64,000 nt of DNA from Liolophura sinensis (GCF_032854445.1 NC_088305.1:10091717-10155716), one strand, 5' to 3'. Positions 47,156 through 60,200 are shown, numbered from the stretch's first letter. The notes: generated by a model from the letters alone, not told the origin. Numbers and translations are program-made.

Positions 47156-47845
47156 TTCCCACTTTCATTTGACTCAAAACCCAAATGAGTCATGAGACTA
47201 TGCTAGTGAGAATGGCAAAACAAAGAAATAAGGGGAGAAGTTAGGGATGGCCATTGCCTTTAGGTCTACAGAAGGATTACTGAGCTATTCTGACTCAATG
47301 TGGAAAAGGCCTGAGGATCTAGCAAAGGAATGAAGGTAGGGGTATTTCTATTTCGATTCCATGTGACTCTAGAGATTGTTCAAAAGTGGAAAGAACTAAA
47401 AGTGAACTATGTCCTACATGTATTTGAACTATGGACAGGTGTATGACAATGTTGCATAAATTTAGTTCAGATAATCATACCATCAGAGGCTGAGCACTTT
47501 CCCACTTTCATTTGACTCAAAACCCAAATGAGTCCTGAGACTATGCTAGTGAGAATGGCAAAACAAAGAAATAAGGGGAGAAGTTAGGGATGGCCATTGC
47601 CTTTAGGTCTACAGAAGGATTACTGAGCTATTCTGACTCAATGTGGAAAAGGCCTGAGGATCTAGCAAAGGAATAAAGGTAGAGGTATTTCCATTTCGAT
47701 TCCATGTGACTCTAGAGATTGTTCAAAAGTGGAAAGAGTTAAAAGTGAACTACATGTATGTCCTACATGTATTTGAACTATGGACAGGTGTATGACAATG
47801 CTGCATAAATTTAGTTCAGATAATCATACTATCAGAGGCTGAGCA
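47156..47845 (+). repeat. Tandem duplication, 343-350 bp unit, two copies
   Basis: Two almost identical head-to-tail copies, each starting TTCCCACTTTCATTTGACTC and ending ATCAGAGGCTGAGCA. The second carries a few substitutions and about 7 inserted bases (CTACATGTATG context). No coding capacity. The similarity implies recent duplication. Confidence 0.95.
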
Positions 47846-49484
47846 GTGGTGGTTATTTGGGCAACTTTAAATTGCTTTAAATTGTTGGAATTTTACAGTA
47901 GCCTCTAAAGAGCGCGTCTGCATTTTGTCCTCAAATTATAAGACAGTGATAAGCCAGCCGTCGTCAAGTTATGTATTAATTGGGTAGAGTTTTGAAATCA
48001 ACTCTAACATGGTCACTTTCCTGTTATGAACTTTTATATCTGAAATTTCTTATGACGTGTGATGCACAGCGACACCCATAAGAGAAAACAACACAAAATA
48101 ACAAAGCAGCACTGAAAAAACATCCACAAGTTCATGATGTGACCAGGGATGGGTCATATGCGTTGTGACCATGATGAGGTAATTCATCTGCTAGTGGAAT
48201 CATAGAACAACTCAATAATAATCCCTCTAACATTAACTATTTATAATGATAACAGTAACTTTACAGTGACAATCATAATAATGATTAATGTACATTAATA
48301 TAATCTGTATGCGTATCGACGAGAAAAGGCAAAAGCAGTTTATCTGCAAGCTATTAGCTAGAAGCCCATTCATTAAAGTTATTTTACATGCCAGAACTCA
48401 TATAGAATTATAAAAAACAATGCCAAAGTGCAGAGTAATATGGTAATCAAGTACTGTCAGTAAAGGTAGGAACAATTGTTGATATTATTTTAAACTATTA
48501 GCCATTCCAGTATTACATGTATTGACAGCGGGATAATGAAGTCAGTTGTGTTGATCTCTCCTGAAGAAAAGCTGTCATGTTGTTATTAATGGCTTCCAGA
48601 AAGTGGAACTGATTCATTCTGAGCAGTTTCTCAATTATGCTCAAGATTAGTCATTGGTGTTGCCATGGCAACGGGGGCCTGTAGTGTCAGTACCATGTGT
48701 TTATGTGAGGGTGTGTACCATGTAGTGATTTTGAGGTGAAGCTCTGACAGACATATGGTCTGCACACACTTATACTCACTTTATAATATATATCTGTACA
48801 ATGTACATGAAGACTGGTCTGAACCAAAAGTGGAGGTCAATCTACAGACCATTTTGGTCTACCTATTGATCATATGATAGATAGGAATTTGACGAAAACT
48901 AAAAAAAATAATCAAAAATATTCATCTGTAGCGTTTTCATGAAAGTGGCTTGTAAACACAGTGTACTTGACCTCATAGTACGAAGCTTGGTTTATTACAG
49001 TCCTTGTAAAGTGATTGTATATCTAGTTAGCCATTCATATTTTAATGAAAAAAAAAAAATAATCATAAAAATATAAAATAATGCAAAATTATGCATTTGA
49101 TTTTAAACTTGCTTTTACCAAACGGTTTAAAATGAAATCTTTTATTCCTGCTTAGAGTCATCAGATTGATGTACATGTATTGGCATGTTTTAGTGTATAT
49201 AGGACCTTGAATGTGTGTATGTGTTTATGTCTGTGCATGGACATTTTTGAATATCTGTATTTGTTTGAATGTGTATTCTCATTGTATGTCAATCAATGTA
49301 CAATCAATGTATAGATTAATGACAAGCTATTTCAGAAGCGTATTTGCTGTTGTTAAGATGAAATATTGAATTGTCATTAGATGATCATATGCATGCTAGA
49401 CAGAAGTGTACATGTATGGTCCATATCATGGGTAGCATTTGGTTAGTGACACAAGCAAATCATTGGCAACATTTTCATAATAAT
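47846..49484. other. Intergenic or intronic, nothing recognised
   Basis: AT-rich; no exon, SINE or LINE match. Several ACATGTA-rich stretches. It ends at the transposon insertion site. Confidence 0.35.
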
Positions 49485-49497
49485 ACACCGATCCATT
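49485..49497 (+). repeat. Left terminal inverted repeat
   Basis: ACACCGATCCATT, perfect 13-bp match to the reverse complement of 54035-54047. Beyond it, CGC recurs with a short gap. Confidence 0.88.
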
Positions 49498-49697
49498 CGC
49501 GATATGATTGACGGGGCGATAAGCCAATACAAATTGCACAACGCGTTCACCCCTTTAGCTCCGCCCACAGGTTGGACAAAAACTCCGACAACATGGCTGT
49601 TACAGTACTGCGTGACGCGTGAAACTGGCTGCAGAAGTCTGAGTAAACTCAGCCTCAAGACATCCTATATACTGTCTGAATGTTTGCCTCTTGTGAA

Positions 49698-52261
49698 AAT
49701 GGTGAAGCATTGTTTCATATGGGACTTGCAAATCTGATAGCAGGTACCCGGAAAAGTTAGGAGGAGCTAAATTTATTTCCTTTCCCGAAGCCAAAGTCTG
49801 ACCTGCAAAAATGCCTGCGCTGGATAGCTTTGTAGTCACCGTCCACATTCCCATCTCAACGTGGAAAAAAATAACTAAGCATACATATATTTGTTCAAAG
49901 GTAAGTGAATCTATTTGTGATGTATGTAATGGTTGTCGAAGCTTGGTAACTTTCTGTGAGGCTCCATCGCCGCTTATCTGTCAGATATTCATAAGGCGGT
50001 GGTGTTGTTCTACATGTAAAAGGCCTGTGCATGTGCGTTTGCGAATATTCCTTGTAACAAAGTTGTGTCCGAAATTTAGACCCTTTTGTTAATGTTCCAC
50101 TGTCCCCACGTCCCTAAGTGCAATATTTTTTTTATTTTTATTTTATTTTATGGGGTATAGGAGAGGGGAGGGATTGCGTTAACATGTTAAGTCTGTCATT
50201 ATTGATTAGCATGTCCGCTTCTGGGCTGGGAGATCCAGGGTCAAACCTGGGTCTAGTCAGACCAGAAACTCTTAACAGTGGGAGCTGTTGTGAGGTTAGA
50301 GCAGCGACTGGTCGGCCCGGTGTCAGCATAATGTGACTGGGTGAGGGGGCTTGCTGGGTGTCTTTTTAGGCAAGTTCTCATTCTGAGGTACAACTGTAGC
50401 ACCTTAAAAGAGCGGAGGAAATCCATCCTGCAACAAGGAGACACCGTCTGTATATGGCTGAAATACTGTTCATTAGGTTGTTAAACCCAAGCACTCGCTC
50501 ACTTTTAATGAAATCTCACGAATACCAACTCATATGTGTCTTTATTTACTTGCGGCATTTCATATCTCTCAGTGGACCTAATGAAGAATATCCTGATCCA
50601 AATGATGCTTTAAGTGGGGAATTTAGAAAATCACGCCGCCACGTATCATATGCCCAGAACAACACATTATCTGTTTCCAGCAATAGGTAACATTAATATT
50701 TTATTATAAGCAATCACAGTAGGTTGATATGAACAATATTTACCATTATGTAAACAATAACCAAGAGTATTTCATTAGTGTGTTATTAACTCTGAATATT
50801 CACACAGTTAAGTGTCCAGCTAAAATTTATTGAGGCTTATAGGAACTTTGGCACAGTTTACTTAATCTGGATACACAACACCACTTGCCATTAGTAGCAA
50901 GTTACTTTACTTCCCTTGTAGTGGGTGAATACTCCCTATTTCATATTGTAAAGCCAGACAGTTGAAAGATGGTATGCTTAGTATGTGGTCACTGTGGGAC
51001 ACGACAGAAGGCAGATACCGGGTCTAAAGGAAAGATAACTCCATACTCTGGAAACGGGGAATATCCATCTCATTCCAAACTGAGTTTCGTTGTTGTGAGA
51101 AATTTTCCAGTAGCTATTTAATTGCATTACTGCCCAGTCAGTTAATCAATCCTGTTCACTATTTACTATTTCAGTCTATTCTGAGTTGGATGTGTTCTCC
51201 ATGGTTGCAAGAATCAGGCAGTTGGAAGAGGAAAACAATAAATTGATCAGAGACTTTGCCAAGAGGGAACTTCTAAATATTAATAAGTGCGATAAACAGT
51301 GTCAGACTGAGGAATTTAAACAGAGAGGTGGATTTGAAATTGAAGAAGTTGTTGAGTCAAATATTAAAAATTTGTTTAAGTTTTATACAGGCTTAACATA
51401 TGCCAGATTTCTGATGTTACTATCATTCCTCTTTCCCAGTGATTGTGCAAATCCAATTTCATATCCACAGAAAAGAAAGGAAACTAATGTAAAAAAATTC
51501 CCCTTATCACAACAAGTTTTTATGTACCTGTGTCGACTCAGAACGGGGTTACATGTTAAAGACCTGGCCTTCAGATTTAATGTGAAAGTGCCAACAGTGT
51601 CAGCAGTTCTCACCGGTGTTGCAAAATATATGTATGTCAGGTTAGGCTCCCTTAGCTATTGGCCACATAGAAATGTAATTATAGAAAACATGCCTGAGAA
51701 TTACAAAGCTGATTTTCCGACTTGTTTAGCAATCCTTGATTGTACAGAGCTTAAATGTGAAAAACCGTCTTCCTTACAAGTACAGAGTCGGTGCTTTTCA
51801 GACTATAAATCATCCAATACCTTGAAGTCATTAGTTGTTTGTGACCCTAGAGGATCAGTTATGTTTGTTTCAGATTTGTTTTCTGGGTCAATTTCAGACA
51901 ATGAAATTTGTGAACAAAGTGGGTTCTATGATTTTGTACGTGATTTGAAAGAACGGGGCTTCATTGGTGCTGGAGATGCACTAATGGCAGGTTTAGGATT
52001 GAAGGCATTCTGTCAGAATTTGATATTAATCTGAATATACCTCCACTTGCCTCAAGTGCAAAACCATTAAGTGAATCAGAAGTAAATATGACTAAAAAAA
52101 TTGCAGCACATAGGATTCATGTTGAACGGGCAATTAATAAAATGAAATGTTTTAAGTTACTGAGAAGAAAAATTCCAGGTAGCTTGTTTCACTGCATTAA
52201 TGAAAATTGGTTTGTTGCTGCAATCTTAACTAATTTTCAAGATACTTTGGTAAAATTATAA
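49698..52261 (+). pseudogene. THAP plus DDE_Tnp_4-like transposase, frameshifted
   Basis: Exon 1 (about 49698-49900) encodes the THAP zinc finger (MVKHCFIW, then CKSDSRYPEKLGGAKFISFP, then ITKHTYICSK), broken by at least three frame changes, with donor AAG/GTAAGT. Exon 2 (about 50554-50686) carries the THAP histidine region (HFISLSGPNEEYPDPND). Exon 3 (51175-52261, acceptor TACTATTTCAG) has a Leu/Glu coiled coil (MVARIRQLEEENNKLIRDF), a helix-turn-helix-like stretch (LHVKDLAFRFNVKVPTVSAV) and the DDE core: first Asp in LAILDCTEL, third acidic residue in RIHVERAINK. The second catalytic position reads MAGLGL where MADRGF is usual, and a 1-bp deletion near 51996 shifts the frame. It is inactive. 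In life it would cut and paste the element in the nucleus. Confidence 0.85.
50187..50506 (+). mobile_element. SINE2-related diverged copy inside the transposon
   Basis: TTAGCATGTCCGCTTCTGG and AGATCCAGGGTCAAACCTGG (tRNA-like boxes), TCAGCATAATGTGACTGGGT, CTTAAAAGAGCGGAGGAAAT, CATCCTGCAACAAGGAGACA and the end TTGTTAAACCCAAGCACTCG-CTCAC follow SINE2 order. It lies in the first transposase intron. Confidence 0.75.
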
Positions 52262-52479
52262 CTTTTGTACCATATATTACAATTTGGACAAACAATTTCA
52301 TCATCAGGGGAAATATGGAGTGGTGACATATATACCAGATTTAGAAACTGATGTGGAAATTGTTTAAAAAAAAACCCATTATAAATGATCGAGATATATG
52401 GATGACTATGATTGATTGTTCATCTGGTGTGGACTGATGGATTTGTAATATACTTGAAGTGTATTAAAGGATCCTAACC

Positions 52480-53964
52480 CAAAAATAATTAATTTCTTGG
52501 TATTGTTATACAGACCTGTAAAGGTAACATTGAACCCTTCTGCACAATTCCATACCCTGTTTTTTCTGTGTGCAGTTCATCTTGCAGTAAATATGATAAT
52601 GGTGTGGACTTGTCTACTTTCAACTTCTTCATGTCATCTTCCTTCAATTCTGGGATCATGTTGGTAAAAATATAACACTTTGTGACTCAATTCTGGGATC
52701 CTGTTGGTAAAAATATAACACTTTCTGTCACAAAAAACTATCAGTTTCTGTCACAAAAAGTGCACTGATGACTTGATTTGTTGCTTGATGGAAAACATTT
52801 TTAAAAAAATATGAGGCCTTTGTGGTCTGGCGATTGACGGCGCTTGTAAATCTGCTTATTAGGTCACATCATGCGGACACCTTGCCAACCAGGCTACCCT
52901 AACAGCAGCTCCTACTGAATTGACAGGGTTTAACCTGGTTCTCTCGGCCAATTAGTGATGCTCTACAGGCCAATAAACTGAGCTGCACATGCTGGTCACT
53001 GATCAGAGGAAGGATTTTGCACTGCTGTTCACACTGCAATTAATAATTACCTAAGTGTTGGTGTAGAACAACACACTGGCCTTTTTCGGCGAGGTGTTGG
53101 CCTTGGTTTAGCGAAAACTATTGCAGCTACGTGCTCGGCATTGATCTTTGGGCCCCGCGGTTTGTGCCACTGTTGAGGCAAACTGGTACAAGCCAGCTGT
53201 GAAGGGATATCTTTCAGTCCCAAACGTTTATAGTGGCCAACTGTGTAGACGACGCTAACAGCATGAGAACATAGCCCAGTTATTCTGTAAAAATAAAAAA
53301 GAAGATACCGGTACCATAACACTAGTGTGAGTTAACTTATGGGCTCAACAGCTCCGAATATTTTTTCGTAGTATGCAAATATACAACGTAAGTGAACCAT
53401 CGCTGGACAGTCTTAACCTCAGAATTAGAAGTACAAGCTAGGTCTCTATTAGTTTCTATGGTACAGATTTTATTTTGTAACGTATGCAACAAAACTGAAG
53501 GCGCCAACGCGCTTTGGATAACAAACTATAAGTCTAAATCCAAGTCTAACGTCGAAACAACAACGACAACAGTTAAAATACCTGCCGCAGCATGTTAAAC
53601 TTAAATCTACATTTATGAACATTACAAGATATTTATAATTATACACCAATTCACTACATAAACAGGAAAAGCACACATACCCAGCTTTACATGAACAATG
53701 ACTGTCCGTGATTCTTCTCTCCTGGGTATGAATCGTCATGTCAATTCGATGAGGTTGCTCGCTTTTCCTCATAGAACGATAGCATTTAGCACTGATATCG
53801 ACGATATTTTTACTGGAACTGTTGACTTTGAGCGCATGAACGTAACCATTAACGAAAAAATTATACCCCCTCTCTTTTGCACGCTTGGTTAAAACGTTGG
53901 CATCGCCAAAATAATCGGTAGAAATTTCCTGAGGCAGCAAGTTGAAATTTGAACCGGCCGCCAT
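52480..53964 (-). pseudogene. SWIM zinc-finger accessory gene of the transposon, truncated
   Basis: Exon 1 (53964-53681) starts MAAGSNFNLLPQEISTDYFG and ends at CSCKAG with donor GTATGT. Exon 2 (53284-53051) completes the SWIM finger as GITGLCSHAVSVVYTVGHYK and continues SLPQQWHKPRGPK to donor GTAATT. Exons 1 and 2 join in phase. A further minus-strand stretch (about 52670-52540, MIPELKEDDMKKLKVDKS) looks like the next part, followed by loss of frame. The SWIM motif CxC...CxH binds zinc and usually DNA or protein. The expected YqaJ-type nuclease domain is absent or unrecognisable. Confidence 0.68.
52660..52760. repeat. Short tandem duplication (about 50 bp)
   Basis: TTCTGGGATCATGTTGGTAA with AAAATATAACACTTT recurs immediately as TTCTGGGATCCTGTTGGTAA, followed by two CTGTCACAAAAA-type units. 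Confidence 0.8.
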
Positions 53965-54034
53965 GTTTACATTTTATGTCCGACCTTGGGCGTTGCTATG
54001 GCGTCTGCAAGGGAGGCGTGGCCTACGCGGCGAA

Positions 54035-54047
54035 AATGGATCGGTGT
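54035..54047 (-). repeat. Right terminal inverted repeat
   Basis: AATGGATCGGTGT, the exact inverse of the left terminus; the flanking AT at 54048 matches 49483. Confidence 0.88.
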
Positions 54048-54215
54048 ATTGTATGGAGAAATTCCACTGGAAAGTCATGTAGAGGTTGAAAAGGTTGATG
54101 ATGTAGGAGAGGATGACATGTGAATGATGATATATTGAAGGACATGGACTTGCATGTACATTTATGTGTACTGTTTGATAAAGTCTGTGCATACGTGAAC
54201 ATCTACGTCATTGCA

Positions 54216-54335
54216 CATGGTCGTGGGTTTCCCCCCGGGGCCCTGCCCGGTTTCCCCCCCACCAGTAATGCTGGTTGCCGTGGTATAAGTGAAATATTCT
54301 TGAGTATGGCGTAAAACACCAATGAAATGAATCAA
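54216..54335 (+). mobile_element. SINE1 3' half
   Basis: CATGGTCGTGGGTTTCCCCC, CACCAGTAATGCTGGTTGCC and ATTCTTGAGTATGGCGTAAA. Tail eroded to AATGAAATGAATC. Confidence 0.88.
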
Positions 54336-55164
54336 AACATAAATGTACGCCTTTGTACAGATGAGAACATTAAGAGCTGCATGTTACTTGGAATGATACA
54401 TGGGATGTGTCACAGTGTGTGTTTATAGCATTGCCCTGATTGTGAGAAGACCATCACACATGTATGTATTTGCACTAAGCAGAACTTAAGTAGTGTTGAT
54501 AATTAGTGGCTGTCCGATTTTGAAAACCAAATTATGTTCACTGATATACGTATAAATGTATAGACTGTACATGTAAGTATATCATAATTACATGTGTGGG
54601 CTTCATATAATGTATGCAGCTTTTGGGTGAATTTAGTCTCCTAGCCAGAATTACAACAGGATTAACCCTAACCCTATACAGTGTACATGTATAAACTGGG
54701 CACAACCCTAGGTGTACATGTACATGTACATGTATGCAACAGGATGTGCACTTTTTTTTCTGCAGCCCTTGATGTCGTTTGAGGTGACTGGCCAAAATAC
54801 TGTTGTTGGAGCCAACCCGAACAACCCTCCAAACAAGGGCCTTAATCAATAAAAACCAAACTTTATATTGGGATTTTCGTTTGCTGTTTTTCTCTCAATG
54901 TTAATCTCTTTAAAATCCCAATCTTTTTGATTTGTATAAAAATCACAGTAAAAAAAAAAAAAATTTCCCTTCGTTTTACCTGCCCTGTATTTTCTGATAG
55001 GGTTGGGTTTATGTCTCCAATAAAGAATGTATTGAATTGAATGCTTAATACATTTATTTATTCTGCTGTCAGACCATCCCTCGTATGGCCAGAGAGGAAG
55101 CCAGCATTAGTTGGACTTGAGGTTTAATACATCTACTTATGCACTCTAATGGATACAACACATA
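54336..55164. other. Intergenic upstream of integrin gene, little recognised
   Basis: ACATGTA-rich sequence. A tiny minus-orientation SINE1 scrap lies at about 55083-55120 (CATACGAGGGATG complement, GAGAGGAAGCCAGCATTAG). No exon seen. Confidence 0.4.
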
Positions 55165-55330
55165 TAATTCCAGCTCATGCCGGCTTCCTCTCCGGTCGTA
55201 AGTGCGAAGGTCTGCCTGCAACATGCGGATGGTTGTGAGTTTCCTCCCACCATAATGCTGGCTGTGGTCATATAAGTGAAATATTCTTGAGTACGGCGTA
55301 AGACACCAGTCAAATAAATAAATAAGTAAA
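55165..55330 (+). mobile_element. SINE1 copy lacking head
   Basis: CCAGCTCATGCCGGCTTCCT, CACCATAATGCTGGCTGTGG and TATTCTTGAGTACGGCGTAA with CAAATAAATAAATAAG. A deletion removes the CCCGGGCTCTGCC segment. Confidence 0.9.
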
Positions 55331-55815
55331 CAATGTAATTGTGAAATTGAATAATTAGATTTAACACATATACTTGACTAATGTGTACAGCCAGAGGCAG
55401 GCCAAGTACTGCACACAATGTATTCTACGTTTATAACCCTAGTTGTTAAATGTGTACCATCTGAATGTATCGATAGATGTGTTTAGTATGAAGCTTGTAT
55501 CAGCACATGGCATATATTTTCTGAGTTTAAAGTAATTACATGTACTTGGGAAGAAATCACCTTTACCAGTTTTTGTACATGTAAAACAGTTAAAGTCTTG
55601 ACTTTGCCCCTGAATCATGCATGTATTTGTACTTGTGCAGCCTTAAAAAAAAAAAAAAGTTAAGAGAAATTTGATGTGAATATGGTCTGAGTTTTTTAGC
55701 TGACACAGCACTTCTTGATTTCTTTGTACAACCCTGTACCCGAACGGCTATACATGTACTACAGCAGGTAGAGTGTGTACACATATATAACATAGCTGTG
55801 TGTCTTGTGTTACAG

Positions 55816-57183
55816 GTTGTCGGGCAGGCAGAGAGCAGGAATGAGGAGTCTGGTAGGACCTGTTCTACTGCATATGTGCTGGCTGGCCTACCTGGCCTCA
55901 GCACAGGGTGAGTAGAACAACACAACCTATGACATGAGCAGATACATGTGGGAGAATTACCTGTCTGCTCGCATGTACATGATTCAGTGTACTGCACCTT
56001 TTGTATACCCTATTTCTTCTAATTTTTAGGTGCTGAAAGCAAAGAATTACATTTCTCTCTCAGTTTTGGGGGGAAAGTAAAGATTTGAATATGTGGGTCA
56101 TTTAGATGTACTAACCATGTGGAAAAAAAAGAAACTTAATATTCCTGCTACAATTATATGTACATTGGGTAGACCAGGTGTCCCAAAAATTACAAGAATT
56201 AGGGTAAATCTGCCCCCAAGGGCACATGTAACAAACTGCAGATGTGCATACATGTATCTGGGATCCCTTCCACGAAACTTTTATCATCAGTTTTTTTGTA
56301 ATTGTTCTCATAAATGATGTCACCTTCTGGCACTGTTGTCACCTAGACAGCATCTTTTACCAAAAAAGTTACGAGAAACAGGACTGATGAAGTTTTGTGA
56401 GATTGGCCCCTGGTGCATGCATATGTATGTTATGTCTACATGCAGTGTTTTTGATATCATTGGTTGACATGTTTACACATTCACATGTATACAATAACTT
56501 CTGATTTACATATACATCACGAATATAATTCATTGCCCTTCAGCTTAAAGGTCTCCATGTTACACTAATATCTTAGGTCAAATACAATACCTATATAAAA
56601 ACGGCGTAAAACGCCCATCAAATAAATCTAAAATAAATTAGTACATGTATAAAATGTTTATGTACAACTGAGTATATTCACTTACATACATGTACACAGG
56701 ACTGATTTTTCATCAAATTTGAGATTTCTGTTTCAAATTGTCCTCAAATCCCTTTTCTCGAGGCAGGTACATGTACATGTATGTGACATAATAAATGCCG
56801 CTGTAATCCTTCATGCAGATGCAGATCTTAATATCCACATAAAACATCTTTTTTTTTTCTGCCATTTCTGTCTGGATTCCCTTATTCCCTTATGTAAATA
56901 TACTGGGAATTAGATTTCTGGATTCCTGTAGGAAAATTACCTTGCTAAAACTGTGGAGGGCATAAGGTCAGGGCTATAGATGCATCTACACATATAGCTG
57001 GAGTTGAATGGAGAGAGCTAGATGTCTACCAGTGACAGTCAGAGCAACCTGACCTATATATAGTAGTAATACATGGACAAGTACAAACAAACATATAAGC
57101 TCAGTTGTAAAATGGATGGCAGATTGTTTACCTGTTTAAACATAAACAACACATACTATTGTACATGTAGTAAATATATCTGG

Positions 57184-57230
<47 letters not shown>

Positions 57231-60200
57231 TACATGCTGTATATGTAATAAGAAACTACAGTACATGTGCATATATATATGACAAATTACCCTCTGCCAT
57301 TAAGTTGTAAATACACAGGGCCAGGTATATGTACTTCATTTCCCTATGTGTACCGCTGCAAAATCTGCATTAGCAGTACATGAAGATGTTCGCATAATAC
57401 ATCATAATGTGGCTCAGTTTGTTAGCACGTTAGCGCAGCGTAATGACCCAGGAGCCTCTCAGCAAAGCAGTCACTGAGTTCAAGTCCAGCTCATGCTGGC
57501 TTCCTCTCCGGCAGTACGTGGGAAGATCTGTCAGCAACCTGCGGATAGTTGTGGTTTTCCCTCGGGCTCTGCCTGGTTTCCTCCAACCATAATGCTGGCC
57601 GGCATTGTGTAAAAGTGAAATATTCTTGAGTATGGCGTAAAACACCAATCAAGTAAATCAAGTAGGGTATCAGTAATTTTAACATGTGCCTTTTAGGGAG
57701 AAAAATTAGTATTCCAGGATTTCTTATTTGATAGCGAGGAAAAAATCAGGATTTTGAAATATGTGTTTTTGGGGGAGTTCTATTTTATTACATATAACTT
57801 ATTCTCTACATATGTGTATCTAAAACTATAGGTTTTATTCCACAGGAATTTTATAATAATCCCACTAGATTTGTGTCTGTGTAGGTTTTCTCCTGGTTTT
57901 ATATAAATCTGTACTGAATTCACCTGTAGAGTAAATAAGCCAACAGGAAATGCCTGGTTTCCTAACGGATGGATGTGTCATGCTGGTGTTTTTAGTGTGA
58001 CATTGTACATTGTACAACCTCCTTACAATTATTATTACTTGTATGTGAAAATGCACAAAGTACTAGTATGTTATCTCATACTTTGTGCTTTATGTAAGTA
58101 CCTTTACGTAGGATGGCAACTACACTGTTCAAATTTTTTTATGGTTTACGTGTACATGTATTTCAGGGAAAAATGTTTGTTCTTTAAAACTAATCAATGT
58201 GTATTAAAACTAATACATGAACTGAACAAAAATATGATGGATTAACAATAAAAAGCTCAGTTTTCATACAAATACCTTAAATATAAAATTGAGTACGACC
58301 AATCAGCCAATAATAAACACCAATCAAATAAATAAATAAAATTTAATTTAATATTAACTTTTGAAATTAACTACAAATGTACATTGTACAAAATTAGTCT
58401 CTTGCCTGTAGGATGTTTTGTTCTTTGAAAATCTGCTGTTTCCCCTCAGTATTACAGAAGCTGGTGCTTAATATTAAATTGATATGAAAAGAAACCTTGT
58501 CAAACTGCTTTATCTATTTTCATCTGAATTTACAGCAGCTAATACTGTAATTGTAGAAGCCATTGTTTAAGATGATTGTTTATAAAAGTAGGCAATGTCA
58601 TGGGTTACAACTAGATGAAATGTTGATACATCACAGAGCAATCAGACCATGAAGATCCACATGTAGTTATTGTAGTTATTTTGTAGTTATTGTAGTTATT
58701 GTGTAATTTTGATGGTCCAGGCAAAAATATCCACTGCACTTGGAAGTGTGAGCGAATGTTGATTTGGAGCCCTGAGGTTTGACAGGTACACATATATTGT
58801 ACTTAAATGATTTCCCAAAGGGCACTGTCTACTTTCCTGAACCAGGAAGCTTCTGCCTGGGCCTATGTTAGATTCATGCAGATGTATTTGTATAGACGCT
58901 GCATGTAAACCGAGGGGTCTCCGTGGCTGAGGTGATAAGCGCGCCAGCACAGCGCAATGACCTAGGATAGCTGTGGGCTCAAGTCAAGCTCATGCTGGTT
59001 TCCTCTCTGGCTGTACGTGTGAAGGTCTGCCAGCAACCTGTGAATGGGCGTGGGTTTTCCCCGGGCTCCATCTGCACGGTTTTCTCCCGTCATAATGCTG
59101 TTCGCTGTTGTATAAGTGAAGTATTCTTGGGTACAGCGAAAAGCACCAATAAAATATATGTGAACTTGAAATACATGTATTCTTTAGTTTGGTGTAAATC
59201 AAAAAAACTTAGATATCTTGCTGTTCTCTTCGCTCGCTTTTGCTATGATATGGCTGAAATATTGCCGAGGTGTCGTTAAGCCGTGATCGTTATTCATTCT
59301 TCGCTGGCTTTACATGTACACCACATTAGCTACCACCACCAGACAGAGTTGACCATTGAAGCCTGCTCTCCAGCCATAACTGGGAAGGTCTGCCAGCAAC
59401 CAGCGGGTTGTGGGTTTCCTCCAGGCTTTGCTCGGTTTCCTCCCACCATAATGCTGGCTGCCGTCATATAAGTGAAATATTCTTGAGTACGGCATAAAAC
59501 ACCAATCAAATAAATAAATAAACATTGAAGTCTGCTCAACACTCATAAAGACTTGTTTAGGCCCAGCGTCATAACTGGTGTCCTTGCATGAAACTTTTGA
59601 ATCAGCATCCAGCAGTAAAATGGTTTCAGGTGTTGCATATGCTGTCCTTCAGCCCTGGGTAATGAGAACGTATGTGTAAGAAGTATTATTATGGACAAAG
59701 GTTGAGATAACGTATTGATCTCAGCGGTTTTTTTTCAAGATTTCTGTACAAATTTTGTTATTGGTGGGCAGTGATGTAGAGCGATTGTAGAGAGCAGCAC
59801 ATGCTCTGTGAGGAGCAAGAACTGACATGCCTGACGGTTGTTGTTGTTTTATTGCAGTGAATGAGAACACAGCGATGGCCAAACAATGCCAGGCGCAGGA
59901 GACGTGTGGGGCGTGTATAGCGGAGTCCCAGCACTGTGCCTGGTGCACACAGGATGTGAGTTGTGTATATGTACCCAGGCATAATGGGTGATTCAGGCGG
60001 CCAAATACAATACATGTAGTTACATGTACAATGTGCACCTTTGTGTGGCCTTGGGTTTTCAGTTCAAACTACATGCACCGTGAGATTGTGTTCATCAGAT
60101 TTCTAGTTTCCAAAGCAACCAGCTTTCCAGTTGTACATGGGGAGGTCTACCAGAAACCTGCGGACGGTCATTGGTTATTCGTCAACTTTTTCGCATGTTG

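Larger units (their letters stand above)
49485..54047 (+). mobile_element. ISL2EU-type (Harbinger-related) DNA transposon, decayed
   Basis: Terminal inverted repeats begin ACACCGATCCATT (49485-49497) and match the reverse complement of 54035-54047. Both ends are bordered by AT (49483-49484; 54048-54049), a 2-bp target duplication as I recall for the ISL2EU group. Inside, two genes point at each other: a THAP plus DDE transposase (+) and a SWIM-zinc-finger accessory gene (-) of the type linked to YqaJ nuclease in this group. Both are broken. At 4.56 kb the layout is nearly complete, although the nuclease domain itself was not found. Confidence 0.82.

Noticed and set aside
49598..49854. Minus-strand frame over the THAP exon
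   Set aside because: Antisense shadow of the transposase THAP exon.
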